Below are positions 13,531-27,866 of a stretch of 64,000 nt of DNA, in pieces; within the stretch, counting starts at the first letter, position 1; the number at the start of each line of letters is the position of its first letter. The position numbers and the translations under genes were made by a program. The notes below the pieces were generated by a model, which worked only from the letters and a program-made list of their open reading frames with translations, was not told the origin of the DNA and made no database searches. Source of the DNA: Deinococcus metallilatus (lineage in GTDB: Bacteria; Deinococcota; Deinococci; Deinococcales; Deinococcaceae); the NCBI RefSeq assembly GCF_004758605.1, contig NZ_CP038510.1, positions 732,501 to 796,500 of the forward strand, given 5' to 3'.

Positions 13531-13794
13531 TCAGGGGATAACCACCCTCAGCTCCGTAAAGGAGGTGTAGTCCTCGGGATTGAGGGTGAAGAGGGGCAGG
13601 CCGTTCACCTCGGCGTGGGCGCCGATCAGGTAATCCGTGACGATGCGTCGGGGGAACCCACCACCGGACCTGCGGCGACGGACCACGTACTGCGCATGCG
13701 CCTCACCCACCCGTCGCCACACCGCACGCCCCAGCGTCCAGTCCACTTCGATCCCGAAATCGTCAAGCCAGGCTTCGGCATCGGGCAGGGTCAT
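13531..13794 (-). pseudogene. C-terminal part of a PIN-domain (VapC-like) toxin
   Basis: 87 residues. The C-terminal half matches VapC style: TDYLIGAHAEVNGLPLFTLNPEDY gives the conserved aspartate and the NxxDF-like end. A normal VapC is about 130 residues and starts with an acidic DTNVL/DSSV strand; none is visible here, and the upstream sequence in this frame does not encode one. The toxin therefore appears truncated at its N terminus and likely inactive. The ATG overlaps the antitoxin stop by four bases, so it is still arranged as the toxin of the pair. An unusual short PIN variant is the alternative. Confidence 0.6.
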
Positions 13795-14117
13795 TTCAGG
13801 AGATCCGAGGCACGGATGATTTCCTTGACGCCCGGTCCGCTCTGAAGGATTTCCCGGTCGCCGGGATCATGCCGCATATCGCTGACGTACTCCTCGGCGG
13901 TCATCCCATCCGGCAGGGTCAGGGTGCCGATGGCCTCCCGAAAATCGCGGCGCCTGCGTTTCTCCGGTTTCACCGTCACCGTCTCCCCCCGTGCCACTAA
14001 GGTGACGCGGCTGCCCGCTTCCAGATGCAGGGCCTCGCGCAGTTCCTTGGGGAGGGTGATCTGCCCCTTGCTGGTCACGGTCGCATAGTAAATGCGTTCT
14101 TCGGCAGGCTCCGTCAT
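13791..14117 (-). CDS. AbrB/MazE-type antitoxin
   Basis: 108 residues. The N-terminal swapped-hairpin motif YYATVTSKGQITLPKELREAL (split by my reading as VTSKGQITLPKELREAL) followed by EAGSRVTLVARGE is diagnostic of AbrB-like DNA-binding antitoxins. The rest is a charged toxin-binding tail. It starts by ATGA overlap with the Doc toxin and ends by ATGA overlap with the PIN remnant, so it sits as the third gene of a four-gene overlapping cassette. It likely autorepresses the cassette. Confidence 0.85.
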   Translation of the reverse strand: MTEPAEERIYYATVTSKGQITLPKELREALHLEAGSRVTLVARGETVTVKPEKRRRRDFREAIGTLTLPDGMTAEEYVSDMRHDPGDREILQSGPGVKEIIRASDLLK

Positions 14118-14542
14118 TCCTTACTCGCCTCCTTACTTTCAGCGTATCCCTGTTTCTGCACGGTCACGAGCGGCCCCAACCCGTCCGCAACCGCCCGGGG
14201 GTCGGGCAACTGCCCCTGCGCCGTGCGGAGGACGAGGTCGAACACGGCGTCATCCGGGCCGGTCAGTTCCGCGCCGTTCAGCAGCAGAAACACGTAGGCG
14301 GCGGCGTAGGCGGTCCGCTTGTTGCCGTCCACGAAGGCGTGGTTGCGGGCGAGGAAGAAGAGGTACGCGGCGGCTTTTTCCGTAAGCGACGGGTAAAGCT
14401 CCACCCCGAATGCCTCCATCGCGGGCTGGGCCAGCGCGGAGGCCAGGGCGCCCGTGTCCCGGATACCGGACGTGCCCCCGAAGGCGGCAATGGCCTCGCC
14501 ATGCAGTTCCAGCACCTGTTCGGGAGTCAGGTAGACCGTCAT
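14114..14542 (-). CDS. Doc/Fic-family toxin
   Basis: 142 residues, typical for Doc. The catalytic motif HAFVDGNKRT (near 67-76) matches HxFx(D/N)GNKR, and the preceding ELYPSLTEKAAAYLFFLARN is the usual helix. Doc toxins of the Phd-Doc type phosphorylate EF-Tu with ATP, and an intact motif predicts activity. Start at ATG 14542 overlapping the upstream 71-residue antitoxin by four bases. The C terminus extends about 15 residues past the usual Doc end. Confidence 0.9.
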   Translation of the reverse strand: MTVYLTPEQVLELHGEAIAAFGGTSGIRDTGALASALAQPAMEAFGVELYPSLTEKAAAYLFFLARNHAFVDGNKRTAYAAAYVFLLLNGAELTGPDDAVFDLVLRTAQGQLPDPRAVADGLGPLVTVQKQGYAESKEASKE

Positions 14543-14754
14543 GCGTCGCTGAGGCGCTGAAGCAGGTCAGCCTTCTCGCGGAACAGTTTCTCCTTGGCCT
14601 CCGCGAAGTTCAGGCCCTTGCGGACGGGGCGCAGAATCAGGCCGCCTTCGGTGGGGACAATCTCCACCTCATCCCCGAAACCGTACAGTTCCAGCAGCTC
14701 CTTCGGGAGAATGACCGCCCTGGATTTGCCGATGGTGGTGAGGCGCTTTTGCAT
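14539..14754 (-). CDS. AbrB/MazE-type antitoxin paired with Doc
   Basis: 71 residues. The N-terminal MQKRLTTIGKSRAVILPKEL and the following GFGDEVEIVPTEGGLILRPV form a complete AbrB/MazE DNA-binding module; the charged C terminus FAEAKEKLFREKADLL would bind and block the Doc toxin. It is the first gene of the overlapping cassette. The short AT-rich run just upstream (14755-14778, containing TTATAAC twice) is a likely promoter and operator. Confidence 0.87.
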   Translation of the reverse strand: MQKRLTTIGKSRAVILPKELLELYGFGDEVEIVPTEGGLILRPVRKGLNFAEAKEKLFREKADLLQRLSDA

Positions 14755-14779
14755 AACCGATTATAACCCCGTTATAACT

Positions 14780-17263
<2,484 letters not shown>

Positions 17264-17278
17264 GGTGCTCCTTTCGGG

Positions 17279-17482
17279 AGGGGTTAGGCATGAGGCGTTA
17301 GGAAGAGGCCGAGAAGGGTTTGAAGGACTGTTTTTCTTGGACGCCAGGCCCGTTCACCCCCTCTCCTGCGGAGCTGTACCAGTCCCAGCCTCCCCCCTCA
17401 AAGGGGAGGAGCAAAAGGAAAACTCAACGGACCGGTCTGGTCATCCACTCCCCCCTAACACCTCATCCCTAACGCCTAACCC

Positions 17483-17486
<4 letters not shown>
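17279..17486. repeat. Intergenic MITE-like unit with inverted ends
   Basis: The left end reads GGGGTTAGGCATGAGGCGTT and the right end, on the opposite strand, begins GGGGTTAGGCGTTAGGGATG, so the unit has imperfect inverted termini. Inside is the block CCCAGCCTCCCCC..CAA..GGGG..AGGAGCAA, which recurs at 37297-37350. The right end runs into the TAG stop codon of the SDR. It looks like a dispersed intergenic repeat of this genome; no coding capacity. Confidence 0.5.
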
Positions 17487-18259
<773 letters not shown>

Positions 18260-18295
18260 AGAGGTGCCTCCCGGTGGGTTGTGGATGTCCGCTCC

Positions 18296-18335
18296 ACCAT
18301 AAAGAAAATGTACGTGCGCGTCAATTTTGAACGTG
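18296..18335 (-). promoter_or_regulatory. Leftward promoter with CACGT-N9-ACGYG operator-like site (copy 1)
   Basis: On the minus strand TTGACG (18319-18324) is spaced 17 bases from TATGGT (18296-18301). Overlapping the -35 box is CACGTTCAAAATTGACGCG (18317-18335), which matches the site at 21739-21757 in 17 of 19 bases. It drives the operon that begins with the SDR at 18259. Confidence 0.6.
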
Positions 18336-18349
18336 AGCGGATATTTTGC

Positions 18350-19203
18350 TCAGGCGTGCGCCTCCAGAAACCCGCGCAGGTCGCGCAGGAACTCCGCTGG
18401 GCGTTCGAGGTGCGGCATGTGCCCGGTGCCGGGATAGACCCGCAGCTCCGCGTCCGGAACCCCCGCCACCAGTCGTTCGGCGTTCGGCAGGGGAATCAGG
18501 TCGTCCTGCTCGCCATGCAGCACCAGGGTCGGCACGGTGATACGGGCGAGGTCGGCGGCCACGTCATGCACCCGGATCGCCCGGAACTGCCGCTTGAAGC
18601 TCTCGGCGCTCATGGGATGGCGGGCAGCCTGTGCGGCAGCCTCGTCCAGCGCCTCCGGGTGCGCTTCCGTGAAGCCCTGGTGGGTCATCAGCGTGAGGGC
18701 CTGCCGCGCCCGTTCCTGCGCTTCCATGTCGGCGGGCAGGAAAAGGGCGGCCCGCCCGCGTTCCGTCGCCGGGGTGGAGGCGGCACCGCCCGGTGTGGTG
18801 GACACCAGCACCAGGCCGCGCACCAGCTCCGGGTGCCGCAACGCAAGATGTTGCGCGACCATCCCACCCATGCTCAGCCCCACGACGAAAGCGGGCGCGG
18901 CGTTCACCGCCCGGAGAAAGTCGGCGGCATCGTCCGCAAGGTCCGCGAGCAGGTAGGGGTCGGTGAACGCCTCCGAATCCCCGGTATCGCGGTGGTCGGG
19001 GGCGAAGACGCGATATTCGTCACCCACTGCCTCCACCACGCTCTGCCACCCCAGCCGCGAGCCACCCAGCCAGGCCAGGAAGAGGACGTTGGCGCGGGGA
19101 GAGGGCGGGGAAACTTCGGTATAGGCGAGCGTCCGGCCCCCGACGTTGATCCGCCCGAAACCTTCTGCTGCTGACGGCTGACCGCTGAAAGCTGACCGCT
19201 CCA

Positions 19204-19204
<1 letters not shown>
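18350..19204 (-). CDS. Alpha/beta hydrolase fold protein
   Basis: 284 residues from ATG 19204. Motifs: FLAWLGGSRLGWQSV, VFAPDHRDTGDSE, the nucleophile elbow VVGLSMGGMVAQHLA, the acid VLHGEQDDLIP and the final histidine GTGHMPHLERP. Of the 3-oxoadipate lactonase / haloperoxidase-like type. The start overlaps the upstream ACAD stop by one base (TGATG). The first 13 residues are encoded by a GCTGAC-rich repeat (19177-19200) and look unlike a hydrolase N terminus, so the functional start could be slightly downstream. Co-transcribed with the ACAD and LysE-type genes. Confidence 0.9.
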
Positions 19205-21000
<1,796 letters not shown>

Positions 21001-21035
21001 ACAGGGAGTCTCCTTGCAGAGAGAAGGGTGGGGAA

Positions 21036-21671
21036 TCAGTCGCGCGATTGCAGGGCCAGCCGCAGGCCGAGGGCGACATACACGCCCGCAACCACCTTGC
21101 CCTGCCAGCGCAGGACGGCGGGACGCGAGCGCAGCCAGCCGGACAGCCCGCCTGCCGCTAAGGCCAGGCCCGCCGAGTACACCAGGCTGAGCAGCACGAA
21201 GACGCCGCCCAGAATCAGCATCTGGGGCAACACCGCGCCCTGCTCGGGGCGGACGAACTGCGGCAGGAACGACAGGAAGAAGAGGGCGGTCTTGGGATTC
21301 AGAATTTCGGTTAGGGCGGCCTTGCTCACGTTGCGGCCGGGGCTGCGGCTGGCTTTCGGTGTGGCATAAGGCAGCGCGAGCGGCGTGCGGTCCCGCCACG
21401 CCTGCACGGCGAGAAACAGCAGGTACAGCACCCCCAGCCACTTGACCGCCGCAAACAGCGCGGCCGAGGAGGCCAGCAGCGCCGTCAGGCCGAGGGCCGC
21501 CGCGCTCGCGTGAACGGCGTCTCCGAGGGCCAGGCCGACCGCCGTCGCTACCCCCGCTGCCCGTCCCTGGCTGAGGCTCTGGGTGAGAATCAGCATCACG
21601 GCGGGGCCGGGAATGACGAACAGGGTCAGAACGGCCAGGATGAACGGGAGCAACTCGTGGGCGTGAACCAT
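21036..21671 (-). CDS. LysE/RhtB-family exporter
   Basis: 211 residues with about six hydrophobic helices. The N-terminal LLPFILAVLTLFVIPGPAVMLILTQSL carries the GPxxxxI-type signature of the LysE/RhtB family, followed by GVATAVGLALGD and FLFFLSFLPQF-like segments (NPKTALFFLSFLPQFV). The family exports amino acids or small polar metabolites across the inner membrane. Start at ATG 21671 after GGAGG. It is the first gene of the leftward LysE-ACAD-hydrolase operon under the promoter at 21718-21746. Confidence 0.9.
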   Translation of the reverse strand: MVHAHELLPFILAVLTLFVIPGPAVMLILTQSLSQGRAAGVATAVGLALGDAVHASAAALGLTALLASSAALFAAVKWLGVLYLLFLAVQAWRDRTPLALPYATPKASRSPGRNVSKAALTEILNPKTALFFLSFLPQFVRPEQGAVLPQMLILGGVFVLLSLVYSAGLALAAGGLSGWLRSRPAVLRWQGKVVAGVYVALGLRLALQSRD

Positions 21672-21712
21672 TCTTCCTCCGGGGGTGGGCGGGGCCAAAC
21701 AGGTGGGACTAT

Positions 21713-21771
<59 letters not shown>

Positions 21772-21817
21772 GCCACAGTCCACCTTTCCTCTCCCCTGCC
21801 CCACTGGAGGTTTTCCC

Positions 21818-23253
<1,436 letters not shown>

Positions 23254-23299
23254 GCGTCATAGCTCAGCGGTGAAGGACACCCCTCCCCACAAAGACCGG

Positions 23300-24952
23300 T
23301 CAGTCCGCCCCCGGGACCTCCCGCATCAGATCGTCCAGAAGAAGCTGCCGGGCTGTCCAGTTCTCCTCCCCGAAGGCGGGGGGCGTGAGCAACTCCTGGT
23401 AGACACGGGCCGCTGCCGCCGAGGTGGGATCACCGCGGCCTTCCTCGCGGGCGGCGTCCTCTGTGAGCAGGGCGAAGGCGAGACTGGTGGCGAGGCGGTG
23501 CAGGAGTTGCCGGGCGTACCGTTGCCCCTGCTCGGGGCTGGCAGTCGTCACCGCGAGGGCCTGCCGGTCCCCGGCCAGGCGGGCGGTCAGGGACATGCGC
23601 AGGTCATCCAGGGATTCGTGCAGGGCCGCCAGAATGGCCTGCACGCGCGCCTCGTAGACCTCGAAGCCGCCGTAGCGGGGGGCGAGCAGGCGCAGCAGTT
23701 CCAGGGCCTGCACGTTCGCGGGGCCTTCCCAGACGGTGAGGACCTGGGCGTCGCGCAGCAGGCGGGCGGCGGGGTAGTCGCTGGTATAGCCGTTCCCGCC
23801 GATCAGTTCCAGCGTGCCCCGCGCCGCGCTGACTGCCTCCTCGGCGGTGAGGTACTTGGCCAGCGCGGTGCTGAGGCGCAGCCAGGTCCTCCGTGCCGGG
23901 TCGTGCAGGGCCTCGTCGAGCGCCAGGGCCGCCTCGAAGGCGAGCAGGGTGCCCGCCCGCCAGCGCACCTGCTGCTCGACCAGCGTGGCCTGCACCATCG
24001 GGTACCGCACGATGGCGTGCCCGAAGGCGCGTCGCCGCGTCGCCCAAGCCAGCGCCTCGCTGAGCGCCCGGCGCTGTGCCCCCGCCGCCCCCACCGCGTT
24101 GTGGACGCGGCTGTAGGTGAGGGCCTCCATCATCAGCCGGAAGCCTTCCGGGGGAGGCGCGACCTCGACGGCGTGCGCGCCGAGCAGGTCGATTTCGCCG
24201 GTGGGGAGGCCCCGGGTCCCCAGCTTGTCCTTCAGGCGGCGCACCCGGTAATGGTTGACCCGACCGTCTTCCAGATGGCTGGGCACCAGATACAGGCCCA
24301 GGCCCGCCGAGCCGGGGGGCGCGCCGGTCGGCCGGGCCGTAGCGAGGGCGAGGCCGCTGTTCGCATTGCTGGTGAACCACTTCAGGCCGTGCAGCGTGTA
24401 ATGCTCGCCCTGGGGCCGGGCCTCGGTGGTGGTCGCGCCCACGTCACTGCCGCCGTGCAGCTCGGTGGCCCAGGTGCCCCCCGTCTTCGCGTGCCCGTCC
24501 ATGCGGGCCACGTCGGGGAGGTACCGCTCGCGCAGGGCCGCGGGCGCGTGGTGGCCCAGCACGTAGGCGACCGCCCCGGTCAGCGTGACCGGGCAGTGCA
24601 GGCTGATGTCCGCCTGCGAGAGCAGGTAGCCCAGGGCGAAACTCAGCAGGTGCGGCGCGCCCTCGCGGTAGGGCCGCCCGACGATCCCGCGCCGGTACAC
24701 CTCGCGGTGCTGGGCCTCGTAGGGGGCGTTTAGCACGATGCGGTTCACGACCTGCCCCTCCCGGTCGTAGGTTTCCAGGCGGGGCGGCGCGTCCCGGTCG
24801 GTGGCGTTCGCCTGCGCGTCCACCTCGGTCAGGACCCAGGTGTGGAAGTCATCCAGTTCGTCGCGGTAACGCCCAAAGCCCGGCACCCGCGCTTCCAGAC
24901 GCGGCGCGAGGAAACGGTCATAGGGGCTGGCGATCTGGCTGGAGGTGGTCAA
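23300..24952 (-). CDS. AidB-like acyl-CoA dehydrogenase
   Basis: 550 residues, the size of AidB/DmdC-group enzymes. TWATELHGGSDVGATTTEA, LHGLKWFTSNANSGLALATARP and LIGGNGYTSDYPAARLLRDA followed by VLTVWEGPANVQALELLR are diagnostic; the N-terminal ~150 residues form the extra AidB domain. I chose the TTG at 24952 because AAAGGAG lies six bases before it; a GTG nine codons upstream lacks such a site. AidB is linked to alkylation damage, but relatives act on acyl-CoAs; the context of other ACADs favours metabolism. It stands as a separate leftward gene convergent with the MerR gene. Confidence 0.9.
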   Translation of the reverse strand: MTTSSQIASPYDRFLAPRLEARVPGFGRYRDELDDFHTWVLTEVDAQANATDRDAPPRLETYDREGQVVNRIVLNAPYEAQHREVYRRGIVGRPYREGAPHLLSFALGYLLSQADISLHCPVTLTGAVAYVLGHHAPAALRERYLPDVARMDGHAKTGGTWATELHGGSDVGATTTEARPQGEHYTLHGLKWFTSNANSGLALATARPTGAPPGSAGLGLYLVPSHLEDGRVNHYRVRRLKDKLGTRGLPTGEIDLLGAHAVEVAPPPEGFRLMMEALTYSRVHNAVGAAGAQRRALSEALAWATRRRAFGHAIVRYPMVQATLVEQQVRWRAGTLLAFEAALALDEALHDPARRTWLRLSTALAKYLTAEEAVSAARGTLELIGGNGYTSDYPAARLLRDAQVLTVWEGPANVQALELLRLLAPRYGGFEVYEARVQAILAALHESLDDLRMSLTARLAGDRQALAVTTASPEQGQRYARQLLHRLATSLAFALLTEDAAREEGRGDPTSAAAARVYQELLTPPAFGEENWTARQLLLDDLMREVPGAD

Positions 24953-25003
24953 ACGGGACTCCTTTGCGGGTGAGGCCACACCAGAGCGGCACGGGGATAC
25001 CCC

Positions 25004-26251
25004 TCAGAGTATGGAGGAAACGGGGATGGGCGCGGTCGCCCCAGGGAGAGGCTGGCCCGGTTCCAGGCGTTCCAGCAGCGCGCGGGCCGCCTGCACCTCC
25101 TCCAGCAGTGGCCGGTAGACCTCGCGGTGGCCGCGCACGTCCGGGTAATCCCACAGACCGTTGTGGCAGTGGCGGTCGTCATCCCAGCCGGGATGGTTGA
25201 CCACGGGGTAGAGGCAGACGCCGTGAACGGGCACGCTTGCCGCCTGGGCCGCCAGCGTCTCGCGGGCCACCATCCGGAACCAGGCGGGGCGCTCCTCGTC
25301 CTCGGTGCCGGTTTCGGCCAGCAGCAGCGGGCGGCCGTACCGGGCGTGGACGGCGGCCAGCAGGTCGCGCAGCGGGCGGTAGGCGGGGTGGCCGTACGGC
25401 ACGAGCTCGCGGCTCTCGGGTTGGTCGTGGTGCCACCACTGGTTGTAGGGGTAGAAGTTCAGGCCGATCACGTCCAGGTACCGCTCGGCCCCGCCCAGTT
25501 CCGGCCGTAGGCGGCCCGCCAGCATGTCCAGCGCCTCGAACTGCGCCTCGTGCTCGCGCCGGGCGGCCTCGGCCTCAGTGGGCTGCCCGGGATGGGCCAT
25601 GATGTTCAGCAGCGGCTCGGCGTGGAGAAAACGGGCCTGCGGGCAGACCTCGCGCACCGCGTCCATCGCCCGGATCACCGCACGGACCAGTTGCGCCTTG
25701 AGAACTCCCCCCTGCCCCCGCACGAAGGGGTTGAGGTACCCGACCTCGCCCCCACCCCAGGACAGGAAGGAGATCTCGTTCACCGGGCAGAGCCACAGCG
25801 GTCCCTCCGTCTCGGGCGCGAGGGCGAGCGCCGCCGCGCGGGCAAAGCGGGCGAACACATCCGGGAAGTCCGGGGCGAACAGGTCCACGTGATCGGGCGT
25901 GCCGTAGTGCAGCAGGTCCCACACCACCTGGACGCCCGCCGCCCGCGCGGCCCGCACCTGCCGCTCCAGCGAGCCGAACTCGTACACGCCCGGCCGCTCC
26001 TCGATGCGGTGCCAGCGCAGCCCGTCGCGTGCCGTCTGCATCCCTGCCGCCGCCAGGCGGGCATAGTCCTGCGTGGCGAAGCGGTCGTGGCCCGTCGCAT
26101 CGATCACGTCCACCCGCCTCCCGGAAGGCCGACGGTGGGAGGAACACTCGAAGCCGCCCTGGAAGAACGACCGAAAGAGCGGCGATACCGCCCCTTGCCC
26201 TGCCCGCCCCTCGCCCGGCCACGCCGCCACACTTCCCCTCCCGCTCGTCAT
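25004..26251 (-). CDS. Glycoside hydrolase of clan GH-A (GH1-like beta-glycosidase)
   Basis: 415 residues as drawn; the N-terminal 25 are doubtful and the domain starts about FRSFFQGGFECSSHR. A TIM-barrel retaining glycosidase pattern is seen: GLRWHRIEERPGVYEFGSLE, WDLLHYGTPD, then LCPVNEISF with a putative acid/base glutamate (E159) and LLLAETGTEDEE with a putative nucleophile (E313). No signal peptide is obvious. The substrate cannot be read. It is 52 bases upstream of the AidB-like gene on the same strand, with GC content similar to neighbours. Confidence 0.82.
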   Translation of the reverse strand: MTSGRGSVAAWPGEGRAGQGAVSPLFRSFFQGGFECSSHRRPSGRRVDVIDATGHDRFATQDYARLAAAGMQTARDGLRWHRIEERPGVYEFGSLERQVRAARAAGVQVVWDLLHYGTPDHVDLFAPDFPDVFARFARAAALALAPETEGPLWLCPVNEISFLSWGGGEVGYLNPFVRGQGGVLKAQLVRAVIRAMDAVREVCPQARFLHAEPLLNIMAHPGQPTEAEAARREHEAQFEALDMLAGRLRPELGGAERYLDVIGLNFYPYNQWWHHDQPESRELVPYGHPAYRPLRDLLAAVHARYGRPLLLAETGTEDEERPAWFRMVARETLAAQAASVPVHGVCLYPVVNHPGWDDDRHCHNGLWDYPDVRGHREVYRPLLEEVQAARALLERLEPGQPLPGATAPIPVSSIL

Positions 26252-26440
26252 CGCTGCACGATAGCCAGGCCCGGACAGGCGGGGAGTGCGATCTTCCCCC
26301 CCGGGTTAGAGGATTTCTTCACGCTTCCCGGCATATGGTCGGAAAGGTTGAACCTCGTCTAGTCAGCTCTGTTATGGAATATTTACGCTTCTCCAGCCTG
26401 ATCTTTTGTTACTCTCATCAAATCCATCAATGACCCACGA
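26252..26440. other. AT-richer gap beside the TnpB element
   Basis: This 190-base stretch contains no gene. It is noticeably more AT-rich from about 26310 on and leads into the right end of the TnpB element; the glycosidase promoter must lie in its left part. Confidence 0.5.
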
Positions 26441-26560
26441 CTAAAGTCGCGGGTTTGCGTCTGGACTCCACCGCAATTCCGTATACCTCGAAAGGCGTGC
26501 AGCTTTGGCTTCGTTGTCCGACACATCAGGGCGCATTGATAAGGCACCCGTACTCATCCA
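26419..26560 (-). ncRNA. Probable omega (reRNA) guide RNA region overlapping the tnpB 3' end
   Basis: In IS605-type elements the guide RNA covers the 3' end of tnpB and runs out through the right end. Here the tnpB stop codon TAG is itself part of the terminal hairpin (CGCGACTTTAGTCGTGG), and the guide would start just past it. The start of the RNA cannot be fixed from sequence. Confidence 0.4.
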
Positions 26561-27748
26561 GTCTTGCCGGACAAGCATCGTTCTCAAACCGATATTCACA
26601 CTCGCCACCCGATCCGCGTGACCCTGATCACCACAGACCTCACAAACAAACTCCAGTCCCGCGTTCGGCCTGTTCGCCTTGGAACAGTGTCCACATCGGG
26701 GGCAGCACTGACTGGTGTAGTTGGCATCTACCCGCACGGCCAGAGCGACATGCAGCGGGGCCTTGTACGCCAGCATCGTTTGGAGTTCCGCAAAAGACCA
26801 CTGAGAGCGGTGGCGCTTGGCCCGCTTGGCCTTTTTGCTGGCCTTCGGGCTGCGTCGCCCCTCGGTGCGTTCGCGGATGTTGGTGAGGTCTTCCAGGCCA
26901 AAGATCGAGCCTGGGAAGCGGGTCAGGAGCATCTGACTCAGAACGTGGTTGCGATCAGCGACGAACCGTCTTTCCCGACTGCTCAGGGCGACGAGTCGCC
27001 GCGTGGCAGATCGGGTGCCTTTGCGCTGGAGGGATTTCCGTGTACGAGTGAACTGGTCTTTTCGCTGGCGAGTGGCCGCCCCCTTCTCAAACAGGCTACG
27101 CCCGTCCTGGTCGGTGGCGACGAAGTGATATCTCTGACCCACGTCCACACCAACAACGTTCTTGTGATCGGTTGGCCGAGGGTCGGGAAGCTCAAGGTTC
27201 AGGGCGACGATGAGGTAATACTGTTTCTTCGACTTCTGGTAGTAGAGCTTGGCAGCCCCCATCTCGCACCCCGCCGCGATTGCGTCAAGGTGCTTCTGGT
27301 AGCCGTCGAACTCCAGCACCGTGCGGCCCCGAAGCGTGGAAATGCTGACCCGGCCATCCTTCTTCCACGAGTAGTCGCGGCCATACTGGTACTCCAGCGT
27401 GCGGGAGACGAACTTGGGCGCAGAATCCAGCCCCTTGTAGCGGCGTTTGGTGAAGCCTTTTTCGCGGGCGCTGAGGTTCTGCTTCAGCTTCGTCCACTGC
27501 GCTTTGTAGGTGGCCGCGACTTGTCTCTCAACGGTGCAGGCAAGCTGCGCCCCCAGCCCAAAGCGTTCCCGCAGCGTCTCGTAAGCCGCTTTGTGAATCT
27601 TCGGGGCCGAGGACGTTTTGTCCAGCTTGAATGCCTCTTTGGAGGCGAAGTTCAGAGCGTCACGGTAGGCCAGGCTCACCGCGTCCAGCATCGCCTTTTG
27701 TTCCGGCGTGTGGCGCAGCTTCAGCTTGGCGCTGATCGTGACTCTCAT
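26441..27748 (-). CDS. tnpB: TnpB, RNA-guided endonuclease of IS605-type element
   Basis: 435 residues. The RuvC residues appear intact: D202 in VVGVDVGQRY, E286 in IFGLEDL and D379 in GHADRVASVNIG, and the zinc ribbon cysteines are in CCPRCGH and CEVCGD. The N-terminal KLRHTPEQKAMLDAVSLAYRDALNFAS is the usual TnpB wedge start. All motifs are complete, so the nuclease is predicted active. In D. radiodurans ISDra2, TnpB cleaves DNA guided by the element's own RNA. ATG at 27748 gives the standard start. Confidence 0.93.
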   Translation of the reverse strand: MRVTISAKLKLRHTPEQKAMLDAVSLAYRDALNFASKEAFKLDKTSSAPKIHKAAYETLRERFGLGAQLACTVERQVAATYKAQWTKLKQNLSAREKGFTKRRYKGLDSAPKFVSRTLEYQYGRDYSWKKDGRVSISTLRGRTVLEFDGYQKHLDAIAAGCEMGAAKLYYQKSKKQYYLIVALNLELPDPRPTDHKNVVGVDVGQRYHFVATDQDGRSLFEKGAATRQRKDQFTRTRKSLQRKGTRSATRRLVALSSRERRFVADRNHVLSQMLLTRFPGSIFGLEDLTNIRERTEGRRSPKASKKAKRAKRHRSQWSFAELQTMLAYKAPLHVALAVRVDANYTSQCCPRCGHCSKANRPNAGLEFVCEVCGDQGHADRVASVNIGLRTMLVRQDWMSTGALSMRPDVSDNEAKAARLSRYTELRWSPDANPRL

Positions 27749-27866
27749 AGGAAGATTTTATGCTGGTGAAAAAACCAGATCGAGCAGCATCGGCGTTGAG
27801 GCAGCCCTGCGGGCTGCGCCCCGCTCCTCCCATGACTGAAGTCACGGGTGTCCGCGGGGCAAATCC

